From positions 1 to 29,555 of the forward strand of contig CAYJIA010000028.1 in assembly GCA_964370115.1 (NCBI GenBank): a stretch of DNA of 29,555 nt, in the 5' to 3' direction. The notes beneath the pieces are model-generated. The model searched no databases. It saw only the letters and a program-made list of their open reading frames with translations, and was not told the DNA's origin. This document shows positions 1-8,059 of this stretch, in pieces; positions within the stretch are counted from its first letter, which is position 1; the number at the start of each line of letters is the position of its first letter. Source of the stretch: SIG603 sp964370115. Its GTDB lineage: Bacteria; Bacillota; Clostridia; Oscillospirales; Acutalibacteraceae. The position numbers and the translations under genes were made by a program.

Positions 1-1892
1 CCGAATACATAGATAAAACAACAGCCGAAGTCCCAATAAACAGCCTAACAATAACTCCAAACAGACCCCTAACCACCGCCGATACGGAAGTTATTATTAG
101 TTATGCTGGACGGAGTGTTAGTTTCGGGATTGTGGTGGAGGAAGCAATAATTCCTGATCTTATAGCCTTAGAAATTACTACACAACCTAGCAATAAAGTT
201 TATCTTGCTGGCGAAAAATTCAATACAAATGGCATGGTCGTAAAAGCGACATATGATAATGGTGATATAGACAATAACTTTACAGGATATACAGTATCTT
301 ATCAAAATGGAAGTGCGTTTTCAAAAGGTGATACAAAGGTGACATTATCAGCAGGCGGTGTGACGGTTGATGTTACAGGGATATCGGTGAAATCAAACAC
401 AACTGAAACTGAGATTATTGTCGACGAAGCATCAGGATCAGTAGTAATTATAATAACGCCTATGGCAAGTAGTGACGAAATAAAAACCATACATGTGCCA
501 ACATGGAGCAGCATAAATGGACAAGACGACATAGTGTGGTATAGAGCGTCAAAGCAAAATGATGGTACATATGTATTGAGCTTTAATATTGCAAATCATA
601 AATACAGCGTAGGTAAATATAATGTACACGTATATATAGAAAATAGTTTCGGTCAAATGAATGGAGTGGGATCCACAGCATTTGAAATAATACCGCAGCC
701 GAGCGAAATAATAATAGATAGTAATACAGCCGCAAGTGTTAGGACAATAGAAGTTAGTAATGCTATAAATCAAAACGGAAACAGAGTCAGGGCTGCTGTG
801 TGGAGCAATGAAGGTGGACACGATGATCTTCGCTGGCTTGATATGACTTTAAATGGGGGTAAATATACACTATCGATTAATATAGGCGACTTTAAGTCAG
901 CAGGGGGTTATACCGTTCATATTTATAGATATGATAATACAGGCAAAGCAATTGCTGTAGGAGGAAGTGAGTTTAATGTAGAAAGTAAAGTTGAAGCACA
1001 AATTATAGTCAGCGAGACAGATGCAGGCAGTGGTACTTCGAAACTTATAGTAACACCTGGAGTGGTAACTGCTGGAATAAAAACCGTATTAGTGCCAACA
1101 TGGAGTGAAGTAGGCGGACAAGATGATGTTGTATGGTATCAAGCAGTAAGACAAGGCGATGGAACTTATTTAGTAGACTTTAGTGCAGCAAATCACAAGT
1201 ATAGCCTTGGTGATTACGTTAGTCATGTATATATAGAAAATAGTTTTGGTCAAATGAATGGAGTGGGATCCACAGCATTTGAAATAATACCGCAGCCGAG
1301 CGAAATAATAATAGATAGTAATACAGCCGCAAGTGTTAGGACAATAGAAGTTAGTAATGCTATAAATCAAAACGGAAACAGAGTCAGGGCTGCTGTGTGG
1401 AGCAATGAAGGTGGACACGATGATCTTCGCTGGCTTGATATGACTTTAAATGGGGGTAAATATACACTATCGATTAATATAGGCGACTTTAAGTCAGCAG
1501 GGGGTTATACCGTTCATATTTATAGATATGATAATACAGGCAAAGCAATTGCTGTAGGAGGAAGTGAGTTTAATGTAGAAAGTAAAGTTGAAGCACAAAT
1601 TATAGTCAGCGAGACAGATGCAGGCAGTGGTACTTCGAAACTTATAGTAACACCTGGAGTGGTAACTGCTGGAATAAAAACCGTATTAGTGCCAACATGG
1701 AGTGAAGTAGGCGGACAAGATGATGTTGTATGGTATCAAGCAGTAAGACAAGGCGATGGAACTTATGCAGTGGATTTTAACATATCAAATCATAAATATA
1801 GCTTTGGCACTTACATTAGCCATTTATATATAGAAAATGGTTTTGGAGAAACGAATGGAGTGGGATCCACGTCATTTGAAATAATAGCGTAG
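1..1892 (+). CDS. Surface protein with Ig-like and GBS-Bsp-like repeats, 5' partial, prematurely stopped
   Basis: The reading frame is open from the first bases of the window, so the start lies upstream; the GTG at 132 is only an internal codon. Residues encoded by about 1-400 look like bacterial Ig-like domains of the Big_3 type: the end of one, then a full one with the pattern LAGEKF...YDNG...Y.V.Y.NG. From about 400 on, GBS-Bsp-like repeats follow, each with a W(S/T)...GQDD(I/V).WY or GGHDDLRW core and ending near H.Y..N..G. A 199-residue unit of two such modules is tandemly repeated. The frame ends at TAG (1890-1892), where the sister copy reads Pro-Gln instead of Ala-stop. Similarity to the protein continues downstream, so this is the front of a disrupted gene. 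It may still make a truncated secreted protein. The intact relative is the - strand gene at 18483-21419. Confidence 0.8.
   Translation, partial: EYIDKTTAEVPINSLTITPNRPLTTADTEVIISYAGRSVSFGIVVEEAIIPDLIALEITTQPSNKVYLAGEKFNTNGMVVKATYDNGDIDNNFTGYTVSYQNGSAFSKGDTKVTLSAGGVTVDVTGISVKSNTTETEIIVDEASGSVVIIITPMASSDEIKTIHVPTWSSINGQDDIVWYRASKQNDGTYVLSFNIANHKYSVGKYNVHVYIENSFGQMNGVGSTAFEIIPQPSEIIIDSNTAASVRTIEVSNAINQNGNRVRAAVWSNEGGHDDLRWLDMTLNGGKYTLSINIGDFKSAGGYTVHIYRYDNTGKAIAVGGSEFNVESKVEAQIIVSETDAGSGTSKLIVTPGVVTAGIKTVLVPTWSEVGGQDDVVWYQAVRQGDGTYLVDFSAANHKYSLGDYVSHVYIENSFGQMNGVGSTAFEIIPQPSEIIIDSNTAASVRTIEVSNAINQNGNRVRAAVWSNEGGHDDLRWLDMTLNGGKYTLSINIGDFKSAGGYTVHIYRYDNTGKAIAVGGSEFNVESKVEAQIIVSETDAGSGTSKLIVTPGVVTAGIKTVLVPTWSEVGGQDDVVWYQAVRQGDGTYAVDFNISNHKYSFGTYISHLYIENGFGETNGVGSTSFEIIA
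651..1766 (+). repeat. Tandem 597-bp repeat (199 codons) inside the surface gene
   Basis: The sequence from 651 recurs at 1248 with an exact offset of 597 bp; 651-1169 and 1248-1766 appear identical base for base. Landmark copies of the GAGTGGGATCC segment lie at 664, 1261 and 1858. Each unit encodes two GBS-Bsp-like modules. Near-perfect DNA identity implies a recent duplication or ongoing gene conversion, and the repeat number could change by unequal crossing-over. Confidence 0.85.
754..1264 (+). repeat. Left copy of a ~511-bp inverted repeat
   Basis: This stretch appears identical to the reverse complement of 19828-20338 in the intact surface gene. Identity is bounded by the difference GAAGTTAGT/GAGCTTAGT at one end and GAGTGGG/GAGTAGG at the other. 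A shorter match (about 1351-1766) exists with the second tandem copy. The two copies face each other across the polysaccharide operon. Confidence 0.8.
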
Positions 1893-2446
1893 CCGAGCGA
1901 AACGACAATACAAGATGTAGATGGTCGAGAAACAAATTATACCATAAACTTAAGTAATCCAATAAATCAAAGTTTTAGTTGCTGTGTGGAGTGATACTAG
2001 CGGTCAGGACGATATAAAATGGATAAATATGGATCGGGATGCAACTGGGTATTCATCGACAATCAATATTGCAGATTTCAAAACACTTGGAACATACTAT
2101 GCTCATGTTTATACGATAGAAAAAAATGGCACTATGGTAGGGCAATCTGCCACAAGCTTTAATGTAACAGGAACCGCTACAGGCGCTGTAGACATTAGTG
2201 ATATTAATGGAGCAAATGGAACTTTTAAAGTAACTGTTTCGTTAAATCTTGATAACTGTAAATCAAGAGTAAGTTCAATATTAATTCCCATTTGGTCAAA
2301 ACCTGATCAAAGTGACATAGTGTGGTACACAGCGTCAAAAGCATCAGATAAGATATATACAGTGACAGTTGATGTAAAAAATCATAATTTTTCATTTGGC
2401 ACTTACTCAGTGCATGTGTACGCAAATATGAACAATGGCAATTGGA
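1893..2446 (+). pseudogene. Downstream remnant of the same GBS-Bsp-repeat surface gene
   Basis: Translation in two frames continues the match to the intact protein at 18483-21419 (its residues about 542-727). The segment 1893-1971 is in the frame of the upstream CDS. After 1971 an 11-nt deletion, seen by comparison with the sister gene, shifts the frame; the rest is open from 1984 (motifs GQDDIKW, GTYYAHVY, SDIVWYTASK). The match stops at 2446, where IS256-family terminal sequence begins. The last GBS-Bsp module and the transglutaminase-like domain found in the sister protein are therefore missing. Two independent lesions plus the IS truncation indicate a non-functional 3' half. Confidence 0.8.
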
Positions 2447-2472
2447 GGGAACGTGAAAAAATTTCTGTAAAT
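2447..2472 (+). repeat. IS256-family left terminal inverted repeat
   Basis: Begins GGGAACGTGAAAAAA and contains CTGTAAAT. It pairs with the right end at 3348-3373 (20 of 26 positions). It marks the point where similarity to the surface protein stops. Confidence 0.7.
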
Positions 2473-2526
2473 AATGAAATTCTAGGCTTTCTATGATAAA
2501 ATAAAAACCATAGGAGGCCTAAAATT

Positions 2527-3292
2527 ATGGCAAAAGAAAGCAGTACACAAAGTACAAATGACAGAAGGTAAGAGAAAAATCATTCAGCAGTTGTTACAGG
2601 AATACGATATAGAAAATGCTGAGGACATCCAAGATGCTCTTAAAGATCTTCTTGGAGGAACGATTAAGGAAATGATGGAAGCAGAAATGGATGATCACCT
2701 TGGATATGAAAAATCCCAACGCTTCGACTCTGAGGACTATCGTAATGGCTACAAAACAAAGCAAATAAAGAGTCGTTATGGTAGTATGGATATTGAAGTT
2801 CCACAAGACCGGAGATCCACATTCAGCCCCCGTGTTGTGAAGAAACGACAGAAGGACATTTCAGAAATTGACCAGAAGATTATCTCTATGTATGCAAAAG
2901 GAATGACAACAAGACAAATATCAGAAACAATGGAAGATATTTATGGTTTCGAGGCGTCGAAAGGCTTTATCTCTGATGTGACAGACAAGATTTTGCCACA
3001 GATAGAGGAGTGGCAAAACAGATTGTTAGATGAGGTATATCCAATCCTCTACATAGATGCAATTCATTACTCTATAAGAGATAACGGCGTCATAAAAAAG
3101 CTAGCAGCATATGTTATTCTGGGCATCAATACAGACGGCAAAAAAGAGGTTTTATCTATTAGCATAGGCGACAACGAAAGCGCTAAATACTGGCTTTCTG
3201 TGCTAAACGAGCTGAAAAACCGTGGGGTAAAAGACATTTTAATCATCTGTGCTGATGGGCATGCTCGCAATTATCATCTATATATTAATTAA
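2527..3292 (+). pseudogene. IS256/mutator-family transposase, truncated and frameshifted
   Basis: The long frame (2558-3292, 244 residues) carries typical mutator-type transposase sequence: LLGGTIKEMMEAEMDDHLGY near the N-terminus, then YRNGYK, MYAKGMTTRQIS, and the first catalytic Asp in LYIDAIHY. The second Asp sits in IICADG. Immediately after this the sequence loses similarity and stops (HARNYHLYIN). Family members are about 400 residues, so roughly the C-terminal 40%, including the catalytic Glu, is gone. A plausible original start is the ATG at 2527, which has AGGAGG upstream (2512-2517) and gives MAKESSTQ; it lies in another frame and is joined to the main frame by a small indel near 2556. 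The gene cannot encode an active transposase, although its ends might still be mobilised in trans. Confidence 0.8.
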
Positions 3293-3347
3293 GAGTTGCT
3301 AGCCTAATTCAGCTATCAACTCTTAAAACTTATCATAGAAAATCTGG

Positions 3348-3373
3348 ATTTACAGACTTTTATTCACAGACCC
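3348..3373 (-). repeat. IS256-family right terminal inverted repeat
   Basis: The reverse complement begins GGGTCTGTGAATAAAA and shares CTGTAAAT with the left end. It fixes the right boundary of the deleted element at 3373. Confidence 0.7.
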
Positions 3374-3416
3374 GATTGAAAAAACCATATACACTCATAT
3401 TATTCTTATTGCACAA

Positions 3417-3470
3417 ACAGGAAGGATATGCTCATATTAAGCTGCATATCCTCCCTGTTCTTTTATTTTT
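3417..3470 (+). terminator. Rho-independent terminator between the IS and the polysaccharide operon
   Basis: A 15-bp stem with one mismatch, ACAGGAAGGATATGC (3417-3431) against GCATATCCTCCCTGT (3444-3458), has a 12-nt loop and is followed on the + strand by TTCTTTTATTTTT. It lies 3' to the - strand operon end (3484), so the hairpin may serve both converging directions, with the better T-run on the + side. Confidence 0.75.
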
Positions 3471-3483
3471 CAATTTTACAAAC

Positions 3484-3852
3484 TCAAATCTTACCCTCAA
3501 AAACTTTCTTCTCAAGCTCTCTGATAGCCTTATCATTCACGGCTACCTCTTGAATGAGCGTTGTAATTCTCTTTGTTTGAGCTGATACTATAGATGTCAA
3601 AGAAATCAAAAGAATAATCAAACAAAATATAAGTATCGCAAAAAGTGCATTTGTTGGTGTGTGCACTCCGAAAAATCCTGCTATTACATCAAGCAGTCCC
3701 GGGAATATTACAAAAACAGCCATTATCACACCGGTTAGCATCCATAGGAGCGAATATTTTAAGCTGAGTTTATTTTTCCTTAGCATCATAAAGAGTACGA
3801 TAAAATATATTAGCACAGCCACTATTAAAGAAATGTGTAAAACAGTATTCAT
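3484..3852 (-). CDS. DUF2304 family small membrane protein (GacJ-like)
   Basis: The 122-residue protein starting at the ATG at 3852 has AGGAG about 9 nt upstream; a longer in-frame extension to 3888 begins inside the preceding gene and has no such site. It shows hydrophobic segments at about residues 5-22, 34-55 and 68-90, followed by a charged, coiled-coil-like C-terminus (QTKRITTLIQEVAVNDKAIR). This pattern fits DUF2304. Proteins of this type commonly sit beside a polyprenyl-phosphate glycosyltransferase; in Streptococcus pyogenes the small membrane protein GacJ binds GacI and stimulates it. Here it is the last gene of the operon and overlaps no coding sequence at the chosen start. The role as partner of the 3863-4555 enzyme is inferred from context. 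Confidence 0.8.
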   Translation of the reverse strand: MNTVLHISLIVAVLIYFIVLFMMLRKNKLSLKYSLLWMLTGVIMAVFVIFPGLLDVIAGFFGVHTPTNALFAILIFCLIILLISLTSIVSAQTKRITTLIQEVAVNDKAIRELEKKVFEGKI

Positions 3853-3862
3853 TTTTTCTCTC

Positions 3863-4555
3863 CTATATCTTTTTAAATTTGCACACAATTAGCGCAAGTG
3901 TTACTTTAATCATATAATAAATCGATTTTAATGAGTTTATAGAACTCACTCCTCCTGCTCTTTCGTGCATAATAACTGGTACTTCTATAATTTTGCCCTT
4001 CACTTTATTGCATAGCATTATCGCTTCTGGCTCTGGAAAATCTTGCGCATAGTCATTTTTATATATCTTAATTAGCGTTTTATCGACAGCTCTTAGACCA
4101 CTAGTAACATCACGTACTCTAACTCCTGTTAAAAGCTTAATTACTGTACTAAGCCAACCAATACCGAATCTTCTAAGCGCACTCGACTGAAAACCCTCTT
4201 TGTTTATAAACCTTGAGCCGATTACCATATTAGCCTGTCCTCTTTCAATGGGTTCAATAAGCTCTTTAAGATGGCTTGGGTCATGTTGACCATCTCCATC
4301 AATTTGTATTGCAACATCATATTCATGCTTATCGGCATATATATAGCCCGTTTGCACTCCTCCGCCTATGCCTAAATTCACGTCTAAATCAACATAATTT
4401 GCGGATATTCTCTCAAGGATTTGCTTTGTGCTGTCTGTCGAACAGTCATTAATTACGACATAGTCATATTGTGGGTAGTTATCTCTTATATCGTTAACTA
4501 CTCTTTCAATATTTTCTTCCTCGTTATATGCCGGTATGATTAAAAGTGTTTTCAT
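3863..4555 (-). CDS. GT2 polyprenyl-phosphate glycosyltransferase (DPM/GacI-like)
   Basis: The 230-residue enzyme has a GT-A fold of the dolichol-phosphate-mannose synthase type: IPAYNEEENI (residues 7-16), VVINDCSTDST, an acceptor/metal motif DGDGQHD (86-92), GSRF, and VTSGLRA. The C-terminus is only weakly hydrophobic, without the two-helix anchor of some relatives, so membrane tethering may come from the DUF2304 partner encoded next. The expected reaction is transfer of a sugar from a nucleotide sugar to undecaprenyl phosphate on the cytoplasmic face, making a donor for extracellular side-chain addition. The ATG at 4555 is preceded by AAAGGA at good spacing. The sugar cannot be told from sequence. 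Sureness is high for family and moderate for role. Confidence 0.85.
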   Translation of the reverse strand: MKTLLIIPAYNEEENIERVVNDIRDNYPQYDYVVINDCSTDSTKQILERISANYVDLDVNLGIGGGVQTGYIYADKHEYDVAIQIDGDGQHDPSHLKELIEPIERGQANMVIGSRFINKEGFQSSALRRFGIGWLSTVIKLLTGVRVRDVTSGLRAVDKTLIKIYKNDYAQDFPEPEAIMLCNKVKGKIIEVPVIMHERAGGVSSINSLKSIYYMIKVTLALIVCKFKKI

Positions 4556-4589
4556 TATTTAAGTCCTTTCATATTATTTAATATTTGTT

Positions 4590-5807
4590 CTAACTTTGAA
4601 TTTTATTCACCCTCCTTACGATTAGAATTATCCCAAAAACCAGTAATATTATGTACGATATAAACAGTGATATAAGTACACCTAAAATTCCTAAAAGAGA
4701 AGCTAGGATTATACTCGTTACAATGCAAACAATTGTACATACCATATAAAGTAACACCAAAACTTTAATCGCCCTAAATGCGGTTATCAGATACTGCACT
4801 AGTGTTGATATCGCAAGTGGAGCACCTATTATGACCGCAAGAACAAGTTCTACTTTAAATTCAGTTATATCAACGTTATACATCTCACCTAAAATTTGCA
4901 CTCCAATAAACCAAACCAATATCGCTAAAACTATTGTTATTGCCGAAATTAATGTAATTTGATTTCGCAAAAGTTTCATAAATGCATGTTTATCATTAGA
5001 TTTAATAAAACTCAAGTATTTATTAATAGTTGGCAAAAAAATAAATGTACCTACCAAGCTCATTCCTTGTATAGGGAAATATAGTATATTGAAATAACCA
5101 ACAGTATCGCTCCCGTAAAAGAAATCCAGTGTATATTTTGGGACACTAATTATAATATTAACTAAAATAAAACATAAAAACAAGGGAAATACATGGTTGA
5201 AAAGTGACTTGAGTTTCATTTTTTCGAAGGCAGACACTGTATAATCAATATATCTTTTAGGTCGATATGTAAAGAAATATCCTGAAATCAATGCAACTCC
5301 TGCCATAAAAATTATAGACGCAAAAAGATCTTCTAAAGCATAAAGGCTAATTACAAATGTTATTAGTGAAATAAGTGTTCTGAAAAATAGAGATTTACCC
5401 ATTAAATCTACTCTATTATGTTGTAAATATAAACTTTGGTATAGGTCTGAAAATGCATGAACTGCCATATATATTGTCAATAGATTTATTAATATCATTG
5501 TCTCGACAGAGCTAAAATAAAATAACGAAATCATAACACCTGACATTAGCATTAACACCGTCGTCGCTATTTTAAAATAAAAATAATCGCTAAAAGAATA
5601 TTCTCTTTTATAATCTGTTACCTGAAATGATGTGACCCCAAAAATTCCAATTATGTAGATAAGTTGTGCCGTAGTAAAAGCTATGGCAAATTCGCCTGCC
5701 AAGGAAATGCCCATAACCCTTGTAACTACAATCTGTAATATAAATGTATTCGCAGCAAACATAGTGCTGCCTAAACTATTCCAAATAAGTCCGCTGTGCT
5801 TTTTCAA
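4590..5807 (-). CDS. Polysaccharide flippase (Wzx/MATE-like, GacK-like)
   Basis: The 405-residue protein is built of about 12 hydrophobic helices, with the opening pattern typical of oligosaccharide flippases: GLIWNSLGSTMFAAN, then FAIAFTTAQLIYIIGIFG. It starts at TTG (5807) with AAAGGAG 7 nt upstream. Length and topology fit the polysaccharide-biosynthesis (Wzx) family. The operon also has a complete ABC exporter for the main chain, so this flippase more likely moves a single lipid-linked sugar made by the downstream GT2 enzyme, as GacK is thought to do for the group A carbohydrate. That assignment is inference; a classical Wzx role for a repeat unit is possible, but no Wzy polymerase is evident. 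Confidence 0.8.
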   Translation of the reverse strand: MKKHSGLIWNSLGSTMFAANTFILQIVVTRVMGISLAGEFAIAFTTAQLIYIIGIFGVTSFQVTDYKREYSFSDYFYFKIATTVLMLMSGVMISLFYFSSVETMILINLLTIYMAVHAFSDLYQSLYLQHNRVDLMGKSLFFRTLISLITFVISLYALEDLFASIIFMAGVALISGYFFTYRPKRYIDYTVSAFEKMKLKSLFNHVFPLFLCFILVNIIISVPKYTLDFFYGSDTVGYFNILYFPIQGMSLVGTFIFLPTINKYLSFIKSNDKHAFMKLLRNQITLISAITIVLAILVWFIGVQILGEMYNVDITEFKVELVLAVIIGAPLAISTLVQYLITAFRAIKVLVLLYMVCTIVCIVTSIILASLLGILGVLISLFISYIILLVFGIILIVRRVNKIQS

Positions 5808-5838
5808 CTCTGTTCTCCTTTAATTTATATTGTCTTAA

Positions 5839-8025
5839 CTAATGCACAACAGTATATCTCAAAACATTATATACTGCTATACCATTTACTATTAAGGTAA
5901 CGGGAATGACGATATAGCTTGGATTAAATGAAAGTTTAAACTTCTTCGTGCTTAAAAGCATTACAAAGGGCAGCATAATAGGTATAAAATACCTTCCTTG
6001 AACACCTTCTATAACAGTTCTAAAATCCGATGTCCAACCTAAGAACATTGACATAAGTATTGCCCCATACACTGAAGCACAAATAAACGTTAACATTGTC
6101 TTTTGCTTTGCTGAAAATGAAATTTCATCTTTTTCGCTAGCTATTCCAGTAAAAGCTAAAACTAGCGCACTTAACACAGGTACAATAAAATATGTTTTTA
6201 AAGTTAATCCGCTTAAATTCCCGCCAAATGCTGTGCTAAAGTAAAAATACCCTTTCTCAATGTTAGTTCTAATAAAAATCATTAATGCACTTATTGGGTT
6301 TTCAAAAATATATGAAAGTGTATAATTATTGTAACCCTCCCAGTTTAATGCAATTTCTCCTGAACTAGCCCACATAATGGTCGGAATAAGTTTTGTCGCA
6401 GCAAACAGTACTATACATGCAATTCCAAACAATCCTAAAAAGCCAAAATATTGTCTTTTTTTAGCAAATCTCTTTACGGGAATTAAAAAAACTAGTGGCA
6501 ACAATAGGGCATAAACAACCTTTGCCGGACAAAGCAGTACTCCAAATATAATCAATCTAACTTTTTCGCTCATTGTTATTATATGATCCACTCTAAATAT
6601 CGCAGACACTACAGTAGATAAAAACAGCAGAGCCAATGCATTCACTACTGTATCATATGTAAAACCTGATGCAAGTTGTAGCGTTATAGGTATCATAGCT
6701 ATCGCAAATACAGATAATTTAAACCTTGGTATTATACGCATAGATGCATAAACTGCACCCGAGAAGAATAGCAAGTTAAATAAACGCCCTAAGAAAAACA
6801 CTCCAATATAATTGAGATTTAAAAGACGTGCAAAAGCAATACCGAGTGCCTGTGGTAAGTATAGTACTGGGTACGATAATGTATCACTTGGCGCTGACAT
6901 TTCTACCGCTCTATCAATATTATTAACCGCTAGTCCAGTTTCTTCAATTATGTCATACCACTGTGATGTATTGTAGTGTCCATCAAGTCCATAATAAGTA
7001 TAATGGTTTTCATTAACTTCATTTAACCCATCAAAATTAAACATCAAAATATTTGACATTTTATATGATGAATTATAATGGTATGGTGCATCAGGCTCTG
7101 AATATGGAGTAATTACAAATAGGTACATGATACCTGTAAGTAGCACTATGCTGGCACATAATAAATTAAGGCTTATTTTATTTTCAATAATTTTCAAATA
7201 TAGCACTGCCCATATAGAAAAATATGATATTAAAATACCTGTAATAATATATGTAGGCAAATATAGTGATGGTGAAATCTCAATATAAAATTTTAAAAAA
7301 AAGACTATCAAAACCACAAATGTTACCAGCGCAAAACAAAAGAAAAATGCTAGCTTTTTTCTCGTTGCTATTTTTTTACTAATTTTTTCTAAAAATACAC
7401 CTTTACTTTTTATTATAACATAATTATATTTATATACTACAAATATAATTAAAACAAATATCAACGTTAATGATATTGTTTGAACTATAGATACTTTAGC
7501 AAAAAACTTATCAATAAATAAAATTTGTTGATCTGACACAACTATTTGACTTAATCTAAACTCCTCTCCCTTATTTTTACCTATATCTAGTCTCAGCAAG
7601 TCGACATTATCACCAGGAATTTCAATTAGAATCGAACTCTCTTTCGCAAAAATTTGATAATTTACAGAATGGTTTTCACTAATTGGCTGATTATCATTAT
7701 AGTAAAAAGCTTGTATTGAAAGCTTTTCAGATAACGGCTCCGCAAAACTCAGGTTAATCAGCTTGGTATTCCCTGATGTAGATAAGTACATTTGTGGGTC
7801 ATTTTGTGTTACAGTATATAAATCTCCCTCAATATTATAACCTATACTATTTTGTATTTGTACTTTTACAAAGTTCAAGTTTTGCTCTACATTCTCATAA
7901 TATTTAATATTATCGGAATCATTAAATATAACTTGAGTAAATATAGATAAACTAAATGCAGTTATTACAATAATAAAACCACAAATATATTTTTTTAAAA
8001 CATCATTTCTCAATTTTTTTTTCAA
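5839..8025 (-). CDS. DUF2142 family multi-pass membrane protein, probable GT-C glycosyltransferase
   Basis: The 728-residue protein has an N-terminal membrane helix (about 12-32), an extracytoplasmic region (33-175) that looks like a beta-sandwich (VDLLRLDIGKNKGEEFRLSQ near its end), and then about ten membrane helices. The DUF2142 hallmark EPDAPYHY lies at residues 310-317 in a predicted external loop, where GT-C enzymes carry their catalytic acidic residues. The start is TTG at 8025 with AAAGGG upstream. In context (lipid-linked sugar synthase, flippase, DUF2304) it is the best candidate for the enzyme that transfers the flipped sugar onto the exported chain, the job GacL does in S. pyogenes. 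Whether GacL belongs to the same family was not checked. Confidence 0.8.
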   Translation of the reverse strand: MKKKLRNDVLKKYICGFIIVITAFSLSIFTQVIFNDSDNIKYYENVEQNLNFVKVQIQNSIGYNIEGDLYTVTQNDPQMYLSTSGNTKLINLSFAEPLSEKLSIQAFYYNDNQPISENHSVNYQIFAKESSILIEIPGDNVDLLRLDIGKNKGEEFRLSQIVVSDQQILFIDKFFAKVSIVQTISLTLIFVLIIFVVYKYNYVIIKSKGVFLEKISKKIATRKKLAFFFCFALVTFVVLIVFFLKFYIEISPSLYLPTYIITGILISYFSIWAVLYLKIIENKISLNLLCASIVLLTGIMYLFVITPYSEPDAPYHYNSSYKMSNILMFNFDGLNEVNENHYTYYGLDGHYNTSQWYDIIEETGLAVNNIDRAVEMSAPSDTLSYPVLYLPQALGIAFARLLNLNYIGVFFLGRLFNLLFFSGAVYASMRIIPRFKLSVFAIAMIPITLQLASGFTYDTVVNALALLFLSTVVSAIFRVDHIITMSEKVRLIIFGVLLCPAKVVYALLLPLVFLIPVKRFAKKRQYFGFLGLFGIACIVLFAATKLIPTIMWASSGEIALNWEGYNNYTLSYIFENPISALMIFIRTNIEKGYFYFSTAFGGNLSGLTLKTYFIVPVLSALVLAFTGIASEKDEISFSAKQKTMLTFICASVYGAILMSMFLGWTSDFRTVIEGVQGRYFIPIMLPFVMLLSTKKFKLSFNPSYIVIPVTLIVNGIAVYNVLRYTVVH

Positions 8026-8059
8026 AAAAACACCCTTTCAAAATAATTTGATTATTTAG

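Larger units (their letters stand above)
2447..3373 (+). mobile_element. Internally deleted IS256-family insertion sequence
   Basis: The ends form imperfect inverted repeats. The left end (2447-2472) and the reverse complement of the right end (3348-3373) start with GGG and match at 20 of 26 positions. Just inside, a perfect 12-bp pair TTTCTATGATAA lies at 2488-2499 and, inverted, at 3330-3341. The element is 927 bp, well below the usual 1.3-1.5 kb of IS256-family elements, because the transposase is cut after its second catalytic Asp. No convincing 8-9 bp target duplication is visible: the left flank ends CAATTGGA and the right flank begins GATTGAAA. With surface-gene sequence only on the left, this fits an adjacent deletion that removed the 3' end of that gene. 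Confidence 0.75.

Noticed and set aside
1887..1892. The TAG at 1890 as a recoded or read-through codon
   Set aside because: A second lesion (11-nt deletion after 1971) and the IS truncation follow, and the sister gene has sense codons there; simple inactivation is the better reading.
2431..3385. A target-site duplication around the IS
   Set aside because: The flanks (CAATTGGA and GATTGAAA) share only ATTG; too little to call.
5839..8025. The large membrane protein as a Wzy polymerase
   Set aside because: The EPDAPYHY motif and the long N-terminal external domain fit DUF2142/GT-C, and an ABC exporter removes the need for Wzy.
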